A DNA stretch of 64,000 bases from Legionella rowbothamii (GTDB lineage: Bacteria > Pseudomonadota > Gammaproteobacteria > Legionellales > Legionellaceae): assembly GCF_900639985.1 (NCBI RefSeq), contig NZ_CAAAIM010000005.1:1-64000 (forward strand), written 5' to 3'. Below are positions 45,451 through 54,628 of this stretch, one piece after another. The notes beneath the pieces are model-generated. The model was not told where the DNA came from. It made no database searches and saw nothing but the letters and a program-made list of their open reading frames with translations. The stretch's first letter is position 1. Each line of letters opens with the position of its first letter. The translations under genes and the position numbers were made by a program.

Positions 45451-46588
45451 TAAAATGCGATTACACCTTAAAGACAAACGGCATCGTCATTATGTGATTG
45501 GTCTTTCTATTTTCTTACTGATTGTGCTGTTGATGATTATCTTTCGCATTCATGCCGCCATGGTTTTACGTAAACGTACTGTTGCGGAGGCGGTAACCGT
45601 GGTACGGGTTCTTGAGGCGACAGCGGCTAAGGGAACGGATAAAATTATTTTACCAGGAAATGTTTTGGCTTGGCATGAGGCTCCCATTTTTGCCCGTACG
45701 AATGGGTATGTGCGAAAGTGGTATGTTGATATAGGTAGTCATGTTAAGGCTGGTGATCTCCTCGCTGACATTGAAACGCCTGAATTAGATGCACAACAGC
45801 GTCAGGCCGTAGCTGATTTGAATACCGCAATTGCTAATAATAATCTCGCTCAATCTACGGCGAAGCGTTGGGTGAATTTATTAAAAACAGATTCTGTTTC
45901 CAAGCAAGAAACCGATGAGAAAGTCAGTAGCGCAAAGGCCCTGCAAGCGGCAATGATCTCTGCCAAAGAAAATCTTGCGCGATTAAATCAGTTAGTTGGG
46001 TTTCAACGAGTAATAGCTCCTTTTGATGGCGTAATTACTGCGCGTGCTACTGATATAGGCGATTTGATTAATGAAGGTAGTAGTACTACAGCCAAACCCT
46101 TATTTCGTATTGCTCAGACAAATCCCTTGCGCGTGTATGTCAAGGTACCGCAAAATTTATCAACGCGTCTGACTTCGGACATGCAGGTAAGTTTACATTT
46201 TGCAGAGCATCCCAATAAGGTGTTTGCTGCGAAATTGTTTGATACAGCCCGAGCGATTGATCCGAACACACGCACTTTGCTTGCACAATTTACGGCGGAA
46301 AATAAAGAGGAACTGATGTTATCTGGTAGTTATACGGAGGTTTGGTTTACATTTCCGTTACCACCCAACACCGTACGTTTACCCGTAAATACCTTAATTT
46401 TCCAAGCGGCAGGATTGCAGGTTGCGGTCGCTGATAAAAACAATAAGATTCAATTAAAATCAGTAACCATCAGTCGTGATTTTGGTGCTGAAGTGGAAAT
46501 TGCTACTGGCGTGACCCCGGGCGAGCGTATCGTTTTGAATCCTCCCGATTCAATTTCCAATGGTGAAGTGGTGCGGGTAGCTTCATGA
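45443..46588 (+). CDS. RND periplasmic adaptor (membrane fusion protein)
   Basis: 381 residues. N-terminal anchor (about 18-38), lipoyl-type halves around IFARTNGYVRKWYVDIGSHVKAGDLLADIE and RVIAPFDGVITAR, an alpha-hairpin between them, and a beta-barrel region. It bridges pump and channel across the periplasm. Overlaps both neighbours (8 and 4 nt). Confidence 0.92.
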   Translation: MFDKMRLHLKDKRHRHYVIGLSIFLLIVLLMIIFRIHAAMVLRKRTVAEAVTVVRVLEATAAKGTDKIILPGNVLAWHEAPIFARTNGYVRKWYVDIGSHVKAGDLLADIETPELDAQQRQAVADLNTAIANNNLAQSTAKRWVNLLKTDSVSKQETDEKVSSAKALQAAMISAKENLARLNQLVGFQRVIAPFDGVITARATDIGDLINEGSSTTAKPLFRIAQTNPLRVYVKVPQNLSTRLTSDMQVSLHFAEHPNKVFAAKLFDTARAIDPNTRTLLAQFTAENKEELMLSGSYTEVWFTFPLPPNTVRLPVNTLIFQAAGLQVAVADKNNKIQLKSVTISRDFGAEVEIATGVTPGERIVLNPPDSISNGEVVRVAS

Positions 46589-48042
46589 AAAAACTAAGTA
46601 TTCCTGGTTTATTTGTTTTTGTTTTGGCTGGCTGTTCTTTGGCCCCAAAATATGAGCGTCCGTTCATGCCGATTCCAGAGCATTTTAAAGAGACTGGAAC
46701 TTGGAGAAAAGTAACCACGAAACCCCGGCTAGTTAAGCCGGATGCTTGGTGGGAAGCCTTTAATGATCCGATTCTTAATGATTTGCAAGAACGCTTGACG
46801 AGTGCTAACCAGGATTTAAAAATAGCATTTGCCCATTATCAGGATGCCTATGCTTTAGCGCAAGTTGCGCGAGCAGCACTTTTCCCTACATTGCAGGCTT
46901 TATTTAATGGAGACAGGCAGCAAAATTCAAGGACGGTTGCGAACCCGCCTACGGTCTTTGTTTATAATCAATTTTTAGCGGGTGGTTATCTAAGTTATGA
47001 ACTTGATGCTTGGGGGGCTGTACGCAATCAAATAGTTGCCACTGCTCAGACTGCGAAAGCTAGTGCTGCAGATGTAGCCGCAATTCATCTAAGTTTACAC
47101 GCGGAGCTTGCCAGCGATTATTTTGCCTTAAGAGGCAGTGATGAACAACTACGCATTTTAGAGCAAACCGTTGCAGCCTACAAAAAGGCGCTTTATTTAA
47201 CCCAACAACGTCATAAAGGTGGGGCTGCCCCTATTGCTGATGTTGATGAGGCGGAAACACAAGTTGAAAATGCCAAAACTATGGCGGAAGATATGCGCTT
47301 AAATAGGGAGCAGCTGGAGCATGCTATTGCGGTCTTAGTCGGGGAAATTCCTTCTAATTTCTCTTTGGCTCCTGCAAAATTATCGAAAAAGTACTTAGCT
47401 ATTGCGCCGAATATGCCATCAACCTTATTAGAGCGTCGACCGGATATTGTTGCTGCGGAACATCGAGTACAATCGGCGAATGCCAGCATTGGCGTTGCCC
47501 GTGCTGCATTTTTCCCACAATTTAATTTAACTGGAAGTGGTGGTTTTCAAAGTCGTTCTTTAGCTAATCTAATTTCCAAACCCAGTGTGTTTTGGTCTAT
47601 TGGGCCGTTGAGTTTGCTAACGCTAATTCAGCCAATTGCCGAAGTTACCGTTTTTGATGGAGGGCGGTTACGCAGTCTATTGAATCAGGCTAAAGCCGAT
47701 TATTTTGCAGCGGTAGCTGCTTATAGAAAGTCAGTTCTAACGGGATTCCAGGATGTTGAAGATAATCTTATTGCGATGAAACAATTGGATAAGGAACGCA
47801 TATCGCAGGATGCAGCAACTCGGGCGGCAATGCGCGCTTGGGTCCAAGAGCAATATCGATATAAAGGTGGTTTAGTGACCTTCTTACAAGTTGTGGTTGC
47901 GGAAAATACGGCATTGCAGGCAGAACTTGCTTCGGTAAATATACGCACTCGTCGACAAATAGCTAGTGTGCAGTTGATTAAAGCTTTAGGTGGGGGATGG
48001 TCTTTTGATGCGACTAAGCCCAAAGGAATTAAAAACTCATAA
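46585..48042 (+). CDS. Outer-membrane efflux lipoprotein (NodT/TolC family)
   Basis: 485 residues. The signal peptide ends in lipobox LAGC, followed by SLAPKYERP, typical of NodT-type channels. Two outer-membrane-efflux repeats are visible, the second with ERRPDIVAAEHRVQSANASIGVARAAFFPQF. The start overlaps the adaptor stop (ATGA). Completes the operon. Confidence 0.92.
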   Translation: MKKLSIPGLFVFVLAGCSLAPKYERPFMPIPEHFKETGTWRKVTTKPRLVKPDAWWEAFNDPILNDLQERLTSANQDLKIAFAHYQDAYALAQVARAALFPTLQALFNGDRQQNSRTVANPPTVFVYNQFLAGGYLSYELDAWGAVRNQIVATAQTAKASAADVAAIHLSLHAELASDYFALRGSDEQLRILEQTVAAYKKALYLTQQRHKGGAAPIADVDEAETQVENAKTMAEDMRLNREQLEHAIAVLVGEIPSNFSLAPAKLSKKYLAIAPNMPSTLLERRPDIVAAEHRVQSANASIGVARAAFFPQFNLTGSGGFQSRSLANLISKPSVFWSIGPLSLLTLIQPIAEVTVFDGGRLRSLLNQAKADYFAAVAAYRKSVLTGFQDVEDNLIAMKQLDKERISQDAATRAAMRAWVQEQYRYKGGLVTFLQVVVAENTALQAELASVNIRTRRQIASVQLIKALGGGWSFDATKPKGIKNS

Positions 48043-48073
48043 AAGAAAAACCTGGTTGCAAGCAACCAGGCTA
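48041..48073 (-). terminator. Terminator of the minus-strand gene 48097-48558 (shared hairpin)
   Basis: Stem 48051-48059/48062-48070 (CCTGGTTGC/GCAACCAGG). Read on the minus strand it is followed by a T-rich run (48050 down to 48041). The 27 nt 48047-48073 are identical to 13855-13881 after ssb. Confidence 0.75.
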
Positions 48074-48096
48074 TATTACCCCGAGCAATGTGTGGA

Positions 48097-48558
48097 TTAT
48101 GCTGTTACTCTTGCCACTAACTGCGTATCTACAGAATAACTATCAGTTGTTGCCGCAATAATCATTTGCGTCATTTTTGCAAGGAGGCTGAACGTTATTG
48201 ATGCGGCGAGGCAAGCTACCCCGACTTGGAGGATTGCGGTTCCTAAAATAGCCGCTCCCAGGCAACCTGCAGTAAAAGCAAAGGCCGCTTTGAATCCTGT
48301 ATTTTCCATGTAGGTAAGAAAAGATTTATCAAAATATTCAGTATTAATGAATGCCTTATAGGCCATCATTGCTGGTATAACTAAAAGCGCCCCACCAAGA
48401 GCAGCAGCACTTGCGGTCATAACAAGAGAGCCAATAGTTGGAACAGTAGCACCAATTAAAAGACCGCCAAAAACACCATTTTTTGCGGTATGAAGTGCGC
48501 CAATCCCCACATCACCTATTAATTGTTTTGTTTGGCGACTACGAAAAAAGTTAGTCAT
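48097..48558 (-). CDS. Small glycine/alanine-rich membrane protein, function unknown
   Basis: 153 residues. After a short basic start (FFRSRQTKQ) there are about four hydrophobic segments (roughly 28-48, 50-70, 88-110, 112-135) rich in Gly and Ala, and a polar tail. No family recognised. It stands alone with its own terminator. A secreted membrane-inserting protein is possible but unsupported by a clear signal. Confidence 0.6.
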   Translation of the reverse strand: MTNFFRSRQTKQLIGDVGIGALHTAKNGVFGGLLIGATVPTIGSLVMTASAAALGGALLVIPAMMAYKAFINTEYFDKSFLTYMENTGFKAAFAFTAGCLGAAILGTAILQVGVACLAASITFSLLAKMTQMIIAATTDSYSVDTQLVARVTA

Positions 48559-48669
48559 TTGTTGTTTCTCATGATTAAATTTGGATTGATATGTTATTTA
48601 ATTGATCAGTGTTTGTCAAGCATAACCAGGAAGAATGCGAGGAGAAGAGAGAACTAGGTAGTGCAAGCG

Positions 48670-48738
48670 TCATTGTGAACTCAGTGAAGCAGTACTAACG
48701 AAGCATCGTTTTGGGGTGCTTCACTGAGTTCACAATGA
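48670..48738. repeat. Long perfect inverted repeat (22-bp arms), MITE-like
   Basis: Arms 48670-48691 and 48717-48738 are exact inverse complements (TCATTGTGAACTCAGTGAAGCA). The 25-nt loop holds a nested stem AACGA/TCGTT. No T-tract or ORF is associated. It resembles the short dispersed palindromes with CATTG...GAAGCA cores found in many proteobacterial genomes. Confidence 0.75.
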
Positions 48739-48783
48739 TGGAAAGTTGCCTACAAACACAAGGTGTTAAGTACGAGACGATTT

Positions 48784-49170
48784 TTAATCGAGTTTAATGG
48801 TATATGAATAGCTACCCCAGCCATCATATTCGGTTTCAAGATAACGAATGCCATTGCAAGAGGCATTAACTTTAGGATGATTCATGTAAGGACCATCTTT
48901 AATATCGAGTACACACCAGTTCTCTGCATCATAGGCCACAGTAACGTGGGCATATCCGCTTTTGCATTGATAAGAATCTCTGATAAGGAAGCTGCGAGGT
49001 CCTATCATTTGCAGAATAATATCTTGATCGCTAAATCCATTGACAATATGAATCTCGGGGTGTGTATCATCGCTTAAACGAAAATAATCTTTATAGCCAC
49101 AGTAAAACTCTTTTGCATGAGCATTCATTACCATAAAGCTTGATGCTGCTAATACCATCCATTTATTCAT
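48784..49170 (-). CDS. Small secreted protein with four cysteines
   Basis: 128 residues. A signal peptide (1-19, cleavage after NAHA) is followed by a mature part with four cysteines (in FYCGY, YQCKS, NWCVL and ASCNG) that probably form two disulfides. Aromatic-rich, beta-like, no family recognised. AAGGTG stands before the ATG. Likely periplasmic or extracellular. Confidence 0.65.
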   Translation of the reverse strand: MNKWMVLAASSFMVMNAHAKEFYCGYKDYFRLSDDTHPEIHIVNGFSDQDIILQMIGPRSFLIRDSYQCKSGYAHVTVAYDAENWCVLDIKDGPYMNHPKVNASCNGIRYLETEYDGWGSYSYTIKLD

Positions 49171-49232
49171 TTTAAAGCACCTTATTGTTTAAAATCGAAA
49201 CGGATTATAGATAAAAATTGCTTTATAAACAA

Positions 49233-50768
49233 TCATTCTGCAGCAATAGGCCCACCTGATTTCACATAAGTTGGTTTGGCAAGCCAAACCAGTGCCAGTA
49301 AAAAAGTGAAGACCCAAGCGGAAGCCCTGAATATATCATTTGTAGCCAGCATGAATGCTTGATTAATTATGGTTTCATAGAGTACCCCGAAACGTTTTAT
49401 CCCATGGATTCCTAATGAGTGTAATTGGTCAAGTGCTTGTTGAGTGAAGGGGCTAAAAGCATTGACGTATTCTACGAGATGGCTTTGATGTAAAGCTTCT
49501 CTATCATTCCAGAGCGTGACACTAATTGATGTTCCAAAACTTCCACCTAGAATTCGGAAGAAATTCCCCAGACCAAGAGCACTTGCCATTTTTTCAGGGG
49601 GTAGGTCAGCTAAAATCATGGCCACGAGCGGGGTAAAGAAAAAGGCAAGACCGAATCCTTGTACAAAGCGCGGTTCAATAAGTTGGATAAATCCGATATC
49701 CGTATAGAATAAGGATTGCCAGTAGGAGGTAAAAGCAAACACCACAAAGCCAATGCTTGTTACCATGCGTAAATCAAATCTGCCCATGTAATTTCCTACA
49801 ATAGGAGTAAGAATAAACGGGATAATCCCTACAGGCGCTACGGCAAGACCTGCCCAAGTCGGGGTATAACCCATTTGTGTTTGTAACCATAATGGGAAAA
49901 TAACCACGTTAGAAAAATAGACTAAAAAGCCGAGGGTCAGACAAATAACCCCAATGGTAAAATTTCTGTTTTTAAATAAGTACAGGTCAATAATTGGATC
50001 GCACTGTGTTAGTAACCAAACCACTAAAAAGCTTAGTGCGATCAAGGACATAATGCTTAAGGAAATAATGATATTGGAATGAAACCAATCTAAGTCCTGG
50101 CCTTTATCTAATAAAACTTGTAAACAGCCAATACCAATAATTAATAAGATTAAACCGACATAATCGATTGGACGCTTGACGATGGGAGTTTCTCTTCCTG
50201 ATAGGGTGATCATGGTAAAAATCACCGAAAAAATACCGACAGGGACATTAATATAGAAAATCCAGGGCCAGGTGTAATTATCGGTAATATAACCGCCCAG
50301 AATCGGTCCAAGTATGGGCCCAACTACCGCTGTCATCGCCCATATTCCTGTAGCTAAGCCTCTTTTCTCCGGAGGGTAGTTTGCTAGCAATATACTTTGC
50401 GATAAAGGAATCATGGGGCCAGAAACCGCTCCTTGTACTACCCGGAAAAAAATAAGCATGGGCAGATTAAACGATAAACCACAGAGAACGGAGGTAATGG
50501 TAAATAAGGCGGTAGAAAATAGAAATAGGCGGACTTCACCAAAACGGCGCGCAAGCCAGCCGGTAAGTGGCAACATAATGGCTTGGCTTACCGCAAAAGA
50601 AGTAATGACCCACGTCCCATTATCTGGACTTACACCGAGATCTCCAGCAATGGTTGGAATCGCCACATTCGCAATAGATACATCAAGAACATTCATAAAA
50701 ATGGCTAATGACAAGGAAAAGGTCATTAATCCCAGTCGACTGCCAGTTAGTGGAGGAAACTCAGTCAT
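49233..50768 (-). CDS. emrB: EmrB-type MFS drug exporter (DHA2 family)
   Basis: 511 residues, 14 hydrophobic segments. The start LAIFMNVLDVSIANVAIPTI, motif A GWLARRFGEVRLF and motif C AVVGPILGPILGGYI are typical of EmrB/QacA proteins, which export hydrophobic compounds by proton antiport. It overlaps the adaptor gene by 8 nt. Last gene of a channel-adaptor-pump operon. Confidence 0.92.
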   Translation of the reverse strand: MTEFPPLTGSRLGLMTFSLSLAIFMNVLDVSIANVAIPTIAGDLGVSPDNGTWVITSFAVSQAIMLPLTGWLARRFGEVRLFLFSTALFTITSVLCGLSFNLPMLIFFRVVQGAVSGPMIPLSQSILLANYPPEKRGLATGIWAMTAVVGPILGPILGGYITDNYTWPWIFYINVPVGIFSVIFTMITLSGRETPIVKRPIDYVGLILLIIGIGCLQVLLDKGQDLDWFHSNIIISLSIMSLIALSFLVVWLLTQCDPIIDLYLFKNRNFTIGVICLTLGFLVYFSNVVIFPLWLQTQMGYTPTWAGLAVAPVGIIPFILTPIVGNYMGRFDLRMVTSIGFVVFAFTSYWQSLFYTDIGFIQLIEPRFVQGFGLAFFFTPLVAMILADLPPEKMASALGLGNFFRILGGSFGTSISVTLWNDREALHQSHLVEYVNAFSPFTQQALDQLHSLGIHGIKRFGVLYETIINQAFMLATNDIFRASAWVFTFLLALVWLAKPTYVKSGGPIAAE

Positions 50769-51957
50769 GCTGTTCTGCCTTAGGTAAAGACATATCAGGG
50801 GAGTTTGCTTTTAATATGGAATCAATGAGCGTGTCTACTTTGGCTAACTGGTCAGCAAAGACCGTAGTTTTATATTTAAATAGCGCGTTATTGGTCGTCG
50901 GCATTCTACTGCCATCGCGGTTGCTCGTATCCACTGTAACCCGCATTGAGAGGCCAATTTGTAATGGGTTTTTTTCCACTTCTTTTTCATCAAGTTGAAT
51001 CCGTACGGGCAATCGTTGAACGATTTTAATCCAGTTCCCCGTAGCATTCTGCGGCGGCAGTAAGGAAAATGCAGAGCCAGTTCCGGCATTCAGTCCAAGT
51101 ACGTTGCCATGATAGGTTATGCCCGGGTAGGCATCTGCATAGAGAAGAACCGGTTGGCCTACGCGAATATGCTTCAGCGAAGATTCCTTATAGTTGGCAT
51201 CAACCCAGGTATCATGCAAGGGGACAATCGCAAGCATTGCAGTGTCTCGTGCGATTTGTTGCCCTGGATGGATATTTCGTTTGGCAATGAATCCTGTGAC
51301 TGGGGCGACAATAGTTGTTCTTTGGATATTTAAATAAGCGTTTTTAAGATTCGCTTTGGCTGCTTCCACGAGGGGGTGGTTATACAGGTTAGTGTTTTCA
51401 ATTAATGCATTTGCGGCATCTAATTGACGTAGGGATGCTTGGTAGCTCGCTTGGGCTGCATCCAATGCTGTTTGGTAGTGTTGCATTTCTTCACGTGATA
51501 CGGCTCGGTTACCTACCAATCCTTTGCGACGTTTTAGGTCCAGTTGCGCTTTGATTAGATTTGCCTTATCTAAGATTACATTTTGTCGTGCCTGAGCAGC
51601 ATTTTCAAAATATTGGCGGACTTGGCGCACTGTTTGGCCTAAATCGGCTTTGGCTTTTTGCAAGGCTATGGCATAGTCAGCCTGATCCATTTTAATAAGG
51701 ACCTGTCCTTCTTTAACCATTTGCGTGTCTTCGGTATGAACTTCAATCACGGTTCCCGGTATTTGCGCCATGAGCTGGACCAAATTACCGCTGACATAAG
51801 CATCATCGGTATATTCTTCAAATTGTCCCCAAATAAGCCAATAGATAAGCCAGATAATTGCAATAAATAAAAATAGGCCTCCAAGGGCTAACATCGCTAT
51901 TTTACGCTTGTGTAGGGTCTCTGGGGTTGCACCAACGCGTTCTTCTTTTTGGGTCAT
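50761..51957 (-). CDS. emrA: EmrA-type periplasmic adaptor
   Basis: 398 residues. One membrane anchor (about 28-48), lipoyl halves (QIPGTVIEVHTEDTQMVKEG and TTIVAPVTGFIAKRNIHPGQQ) flanking a long coiled-coil hairpin, and a beta-barrel. HlyD/EmrA family, linking the MFS pump to an outer-membrane channel. Overlaps both neighbours (4 and 8 nt). Confidence 0.92.
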   Translation of the reverse strand: MTQKEERVGATPETLHKRKIAMLALGGLFLFIAIIWLIYWLIWGQFEEYTDDAYVSGNLVQLMAQIPGTVIEVHTEDTQMVKEGQVLIKMDQADYAIALQKAKADLGQTVRQVRQYFENAAQARQNVILDKANLIKAQLDLKRRKGLVGNRAVSREEMQHYQTALDAAQASYQASLRQLDAANALIENTNLYNHPLVEAAKANLKNAYLNIQRTTIVAPVTGFIAKRNIHPGQQIARDTAMLAIVPLHDTWVDANYKESSLKHIRVGQPVLLYADAYPGITYHGNVLGLNAGTGSAFSLLPPQNATGNWIKIVQRLPVRIQLDEKEVEKNPLQIGLSMRVTVDTSNRDGSRMPTTNNALFKYKTTVFADQLAKVDTLIDSILKANSPDMSLPKAEQHD

Positions 51958-53366
51958 AATGATACCTCGCCACCAAGGGCTGCTAATAAGGCTACAAAAG
52001 CTTGTTTTTGACGGGTTTGTAAACTAATGAGCAGTGATTTTTGTTGCACTACTAATTGTTTTATTTCAAGAAGCTGCACGTAATCAATGACTCCGCTAGC
52101 ATAACGTGACCGAAATAACCGGTAATTGATTTCGGTCGCATGTGCTGCTTTTTCTTGAGAATTAACTTGTTTATTGAGTGTTTGTACCGCGGTCATTTGA
52201 TCGCTAACTTCACGTAAGGCATTTAAAATCGTTTGATTGTATAGATTCACCGCAAGCTCGTACTCTGCACGCTTTACGCCTAGATTTGCTTTGCGGGCTC
52301 CTGCATCAAAAATAGGTAATTCGAGTGCGGCTTTAACCCCTTCAGTTTGGAGGGCAATATGGAACAGCTTGCTAAAGTAAAATGATTGTAAGCTAAGCAC
52401 ACCGCTTAAATTAATATTGGGGAAAAAGGCTGCTTTGGCTACTTTTATTAAATGTGCTGCTGCTTGAGCACGGGCGCGCGTGGCTACAATATCGGGTCGG
52501 CGGCCTAGTAAATTTGCAGGAATTATTTTAGGTAATGCTAGTTCGTGTTTATTATAGAGAAATTTAGTGACTTCAATCTCTGTATTGAACGGATTTTTTC
52601 CCATTAAGGTCGCTAATTGGTGGCGTGCCTGCATTTCTGCTCGATGATAGTCATCAACCGATAGGCGAGCTGCTTGGGTGCTTGAGATGGCTGTTTTTAC
52701 GGGAATGTCTGACTCCACACCCTGTTTGGCACGATCGGTAACAATCTGTTCAAGTTCTTCTAAAATGCGTACATTTTCTTTTGCTAATTGTTGCTGAAGC
52801 AGATTATTTTGTAGATCAAAATAAACTGAGGCAATGGTCGAACTTAAAATTAACCGTGTTTCCTCCATATCCATATGTGTCGCAAAACTTTCATTGACGC
52901 TGCTCGCAAAAGTTTCCCGATTTTTGCCCCACAAATCCAGTTCGTAGTTAAAATTTAATGCCAGGTTTTCGATACGAGCTTGGTTCGCTATTATTTCAGT
53001 GAATGGTGGGGGAACTACTCCGTGAAAGGAAAAGTGGTCTTTGGCAATAGAGCCTTGGAGATCTGCTGACGGCCAAAGTGCGGAAAAGGCACCTTTAGCA
53101 ATTTGTCGGGCACGGTCAATACGTGCCCAGGCACTACGTATATCAGGTCCATCTGTTAGCGCTACGCCAATTAGCTGATGGAGTTGGGGATCATTAAAGC
53201 GAGTAAGGCCGCTCTTGGGTTGATTGGTGCTTGGGATCTTATAAACATGGGCTACTGCCAAATTAGAGGCATTAATTTGAGGCGTATGACTTGAGGTCAC
53301 GCTATGAAGTTTGCAACCGGTTAATACAGATGCACAGCAAAGGCCTGTTAATAAGAGCGAGCGCAA
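51954..53366 (-). CDS. Outer-membrane efflux lipoprotein of the Emr operon (TTG start)
   Basis: 470 residues, TolC/NodT family. The signal peptide ends in lipobox LTGC. The second repeat contains GRRPDIVATRARAQAAAHLIKVAKAAFFP. The start codon is TTG at 53366, with CAGGGAT 7 nt upstream. First gene of the operon. Confidence 0.9.
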   Translation of the reverse strand: MRSLLLTGLCCASVLTGCKLHSVTSSHTPQINASNLAVAHVYKIPSTNQPKSGLTRFNDPQLHQLIGVALTDGPDIRSAWARIDRARQIAKGAFSALWPSADLQGSIAKDHFSFHGVVPPPFTEIIANQARIENLALNFNYELDLWGKNRETFASSVNESFATHMDMEETRLILSSTIASVYFDLQNNLLQQQLAKENVRILEELEQIVTDRAKQGVESDIPVKTAISSTQAARLSVDDYHRAEMQARHQLATLMGKNPFNTEIEVTKFLYNKHELALPKIIPANLLGRRPDIVATRARAQAAAHLIKVAKAAFFPNINLSGVLSLQSFYFSKLFHIALQTEGVKAALELPIFDAGARKANLGVKRAEYELAVNLYNQTILNALREVSDQMTAVQTLNKQVNSQEKAAHATEINYRLFRSRYASGVIDYVQLLEIKQLVVQQKSLLISLQTRQKQAFVALLAALGGEVSL

Positions 53367-53583
53367 ATTTAAATCCCTGTTCTTTCTTATAAGCGCCTTA
53401 ATTTATCAATATTTTTATGGAAAATATACCTTTATGATGCCTCCTTTTTTGCATCGACAAGAACGGCAACTGTTGAAGATTTAATAGTGTTCATAGTGAT
53501 TGTTTTTTGGCGGTCTATCAGAATGTGGACTAAAATAAGGAAAGAAAGGCCCTAATTTTCAAACTCAAGAAGAGAGGAAAATC

Positions 53584-53724
53584 ATGAACAGAACGAAAAA
53601 AATAATAATGATTTGTGTTTTTTTAACTACTGCATGGATGCTAACCGCATGTGGTACAGTTAAAGGCTTTGGTAAAGACGTGACCAATGTGGGGCATGGT
53701 ATTCAACGAGCATCGCATCTTTAA
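53584..53724 (+). CDS. Entericidin-like small lipoprotein
   Basis: 46 codons. A basic start and hydrophobic helix end in lipobox LTAC, then GTVKGFGKDVTNVGHGIQRA, the pattern of the entericidin EcnA/EcnB family, small lipoproteins of the envelope linked to a toxin-antidote pair in E. coli. Only one copy is seen here. AGAGGAAAATC precedes the ATG. Confidence 0.8.
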   Translation: MNRTKKIIMICVFLTTAWMLTACGTVKGFGKDVTNVGHGIQRASHL

Positions 53725-53815
53725 ACGTTAAATAATTTTATGCAGTCTTGGTGCCGTGCGACATAATTAAGGTTTCTAGCGTAATCTCCTTGAATATGCT
53801 GCGCGGGTATCAAGG

Positions 53816-54439
53816 CTACAATTGTGCATTCATTTTAAACGGATTATTTTTCCCATCCCAGGAAAAAAATTGTTGCATGTCGTGGAAAAAACACAGCCTA
53901 GGCGGCCGCATTGTAAACTCCTTTTTAAGACATAAAGAAGCAAGTCGTTCAATTTCAGGAGCGATTATTTGCACATCACTGAGTTCCTTGTATGCATAAG
54001 CTAAAGTAACATGGAATGTTTGCGGGATTTTGTTTTCTATACCGAACTCATCAGCTATGGCTTTAACCAACGTATATTGGGATTGAGGAAGTATTAGATT
54101 TAATTGCAAGGCATAAGATGCTTTAATCGCCACGATCTTTGCTGTAGGAGTAAAGGAGTTAGCCGTTAACTTTGCATGAAGATGTTGGAATCGCTCGTCA
54201 TTAAGCAATGTTGGCCAGTTATTAGGGGCGTCACTTTCAGTGTATAAGTTATTGGTGGTCATATGATAACTGGAGCAAGGCAGGGGAGCATAATAGCTGC
54301 GCAATTTTTTGGCCCCATTAAGTAACCCATAGATGTGTAACCAGAAGTCTTTATCCTTATTATCTACATCTGCAATGACGGTAACTCCAGGAAACTCCAG
54401 GTAGTTCCCTTGTGCATCTATTTTTTCATGGATGAGCAT
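53816..54439 (-). CDS. 2H phosphoesterase superfamily protein (DUF1868-like)
   Basis: 207 residues. Two H-x-T motifs, H59-M-T61 (SSYHMTTNN) and H143-V-T145 (TFHVTLAY), mark the 2H fold, whose members cut 2',3'-cyclic or similar phosphodiester bonds. FPGVTVIADV and LPCSSYHMT resemble DUF1868. Substrate unknown. GGGGAAAG precedes the ATG. Confidence 0.75.
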   Translation of the reverse strand: MLIHEKIDAQGNYLEFPGVTVIADVDNKDKDFWLHIYGLLNGAKKLRSYYAPLPCSSYHMTTNNLYTESDAPNNWPTLLNDERFQHLHAKLTANSFTPTAKIVAIKASYALQLNLILPQSQYTLVKAIADEFGIENKIPQTFHVTLAYAYKELSDVQIIAPEIERLASLCLKKEFTMRPPRLCFFHDMQQFFSWDGKNNPFKMNAQL

Positions 54440-54547
54440 CGTTGCTTTCCCCTTCTCTGAGTGGGTTGATGCTAAAATAAAGCCGATAAGGAGTCAATGT
54501 AGGTTGGTTGTAAATTGTTAATGATACTGGTTAAAGATATTTATAAA

Positions 54548-54611
54548 TTGTAGGTTGGGCCCATGACCCAGCAAAGTATCGAGCCACTAGCGCTCTATGT
54601 TAGGCCTACAA
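54548..54611. repeat. Small palindromic repeat, copy 3 (MITE-like)
   Basis: 64 bp with perfect 7-bp ends TTGTAGG/CCTACAA and inner core TTGGGCCCATGACCCA. A partial match (TGTAGGTTGGTTGTAAATTG) lies just upstream at about 54499. Related to the elements at 24180 and 39721. It sits just past the 3' end of the six-gene operon. Confidence 0.6.
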
Positions 54612-54628
54612 GTCATTGTAAAATTTCT

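Noticed and set aside
48670..48738. CRISPR repeat or rho-independent terminator
   Set aside because: Only one unit is present, with no spacer array and no T-tract on either side.
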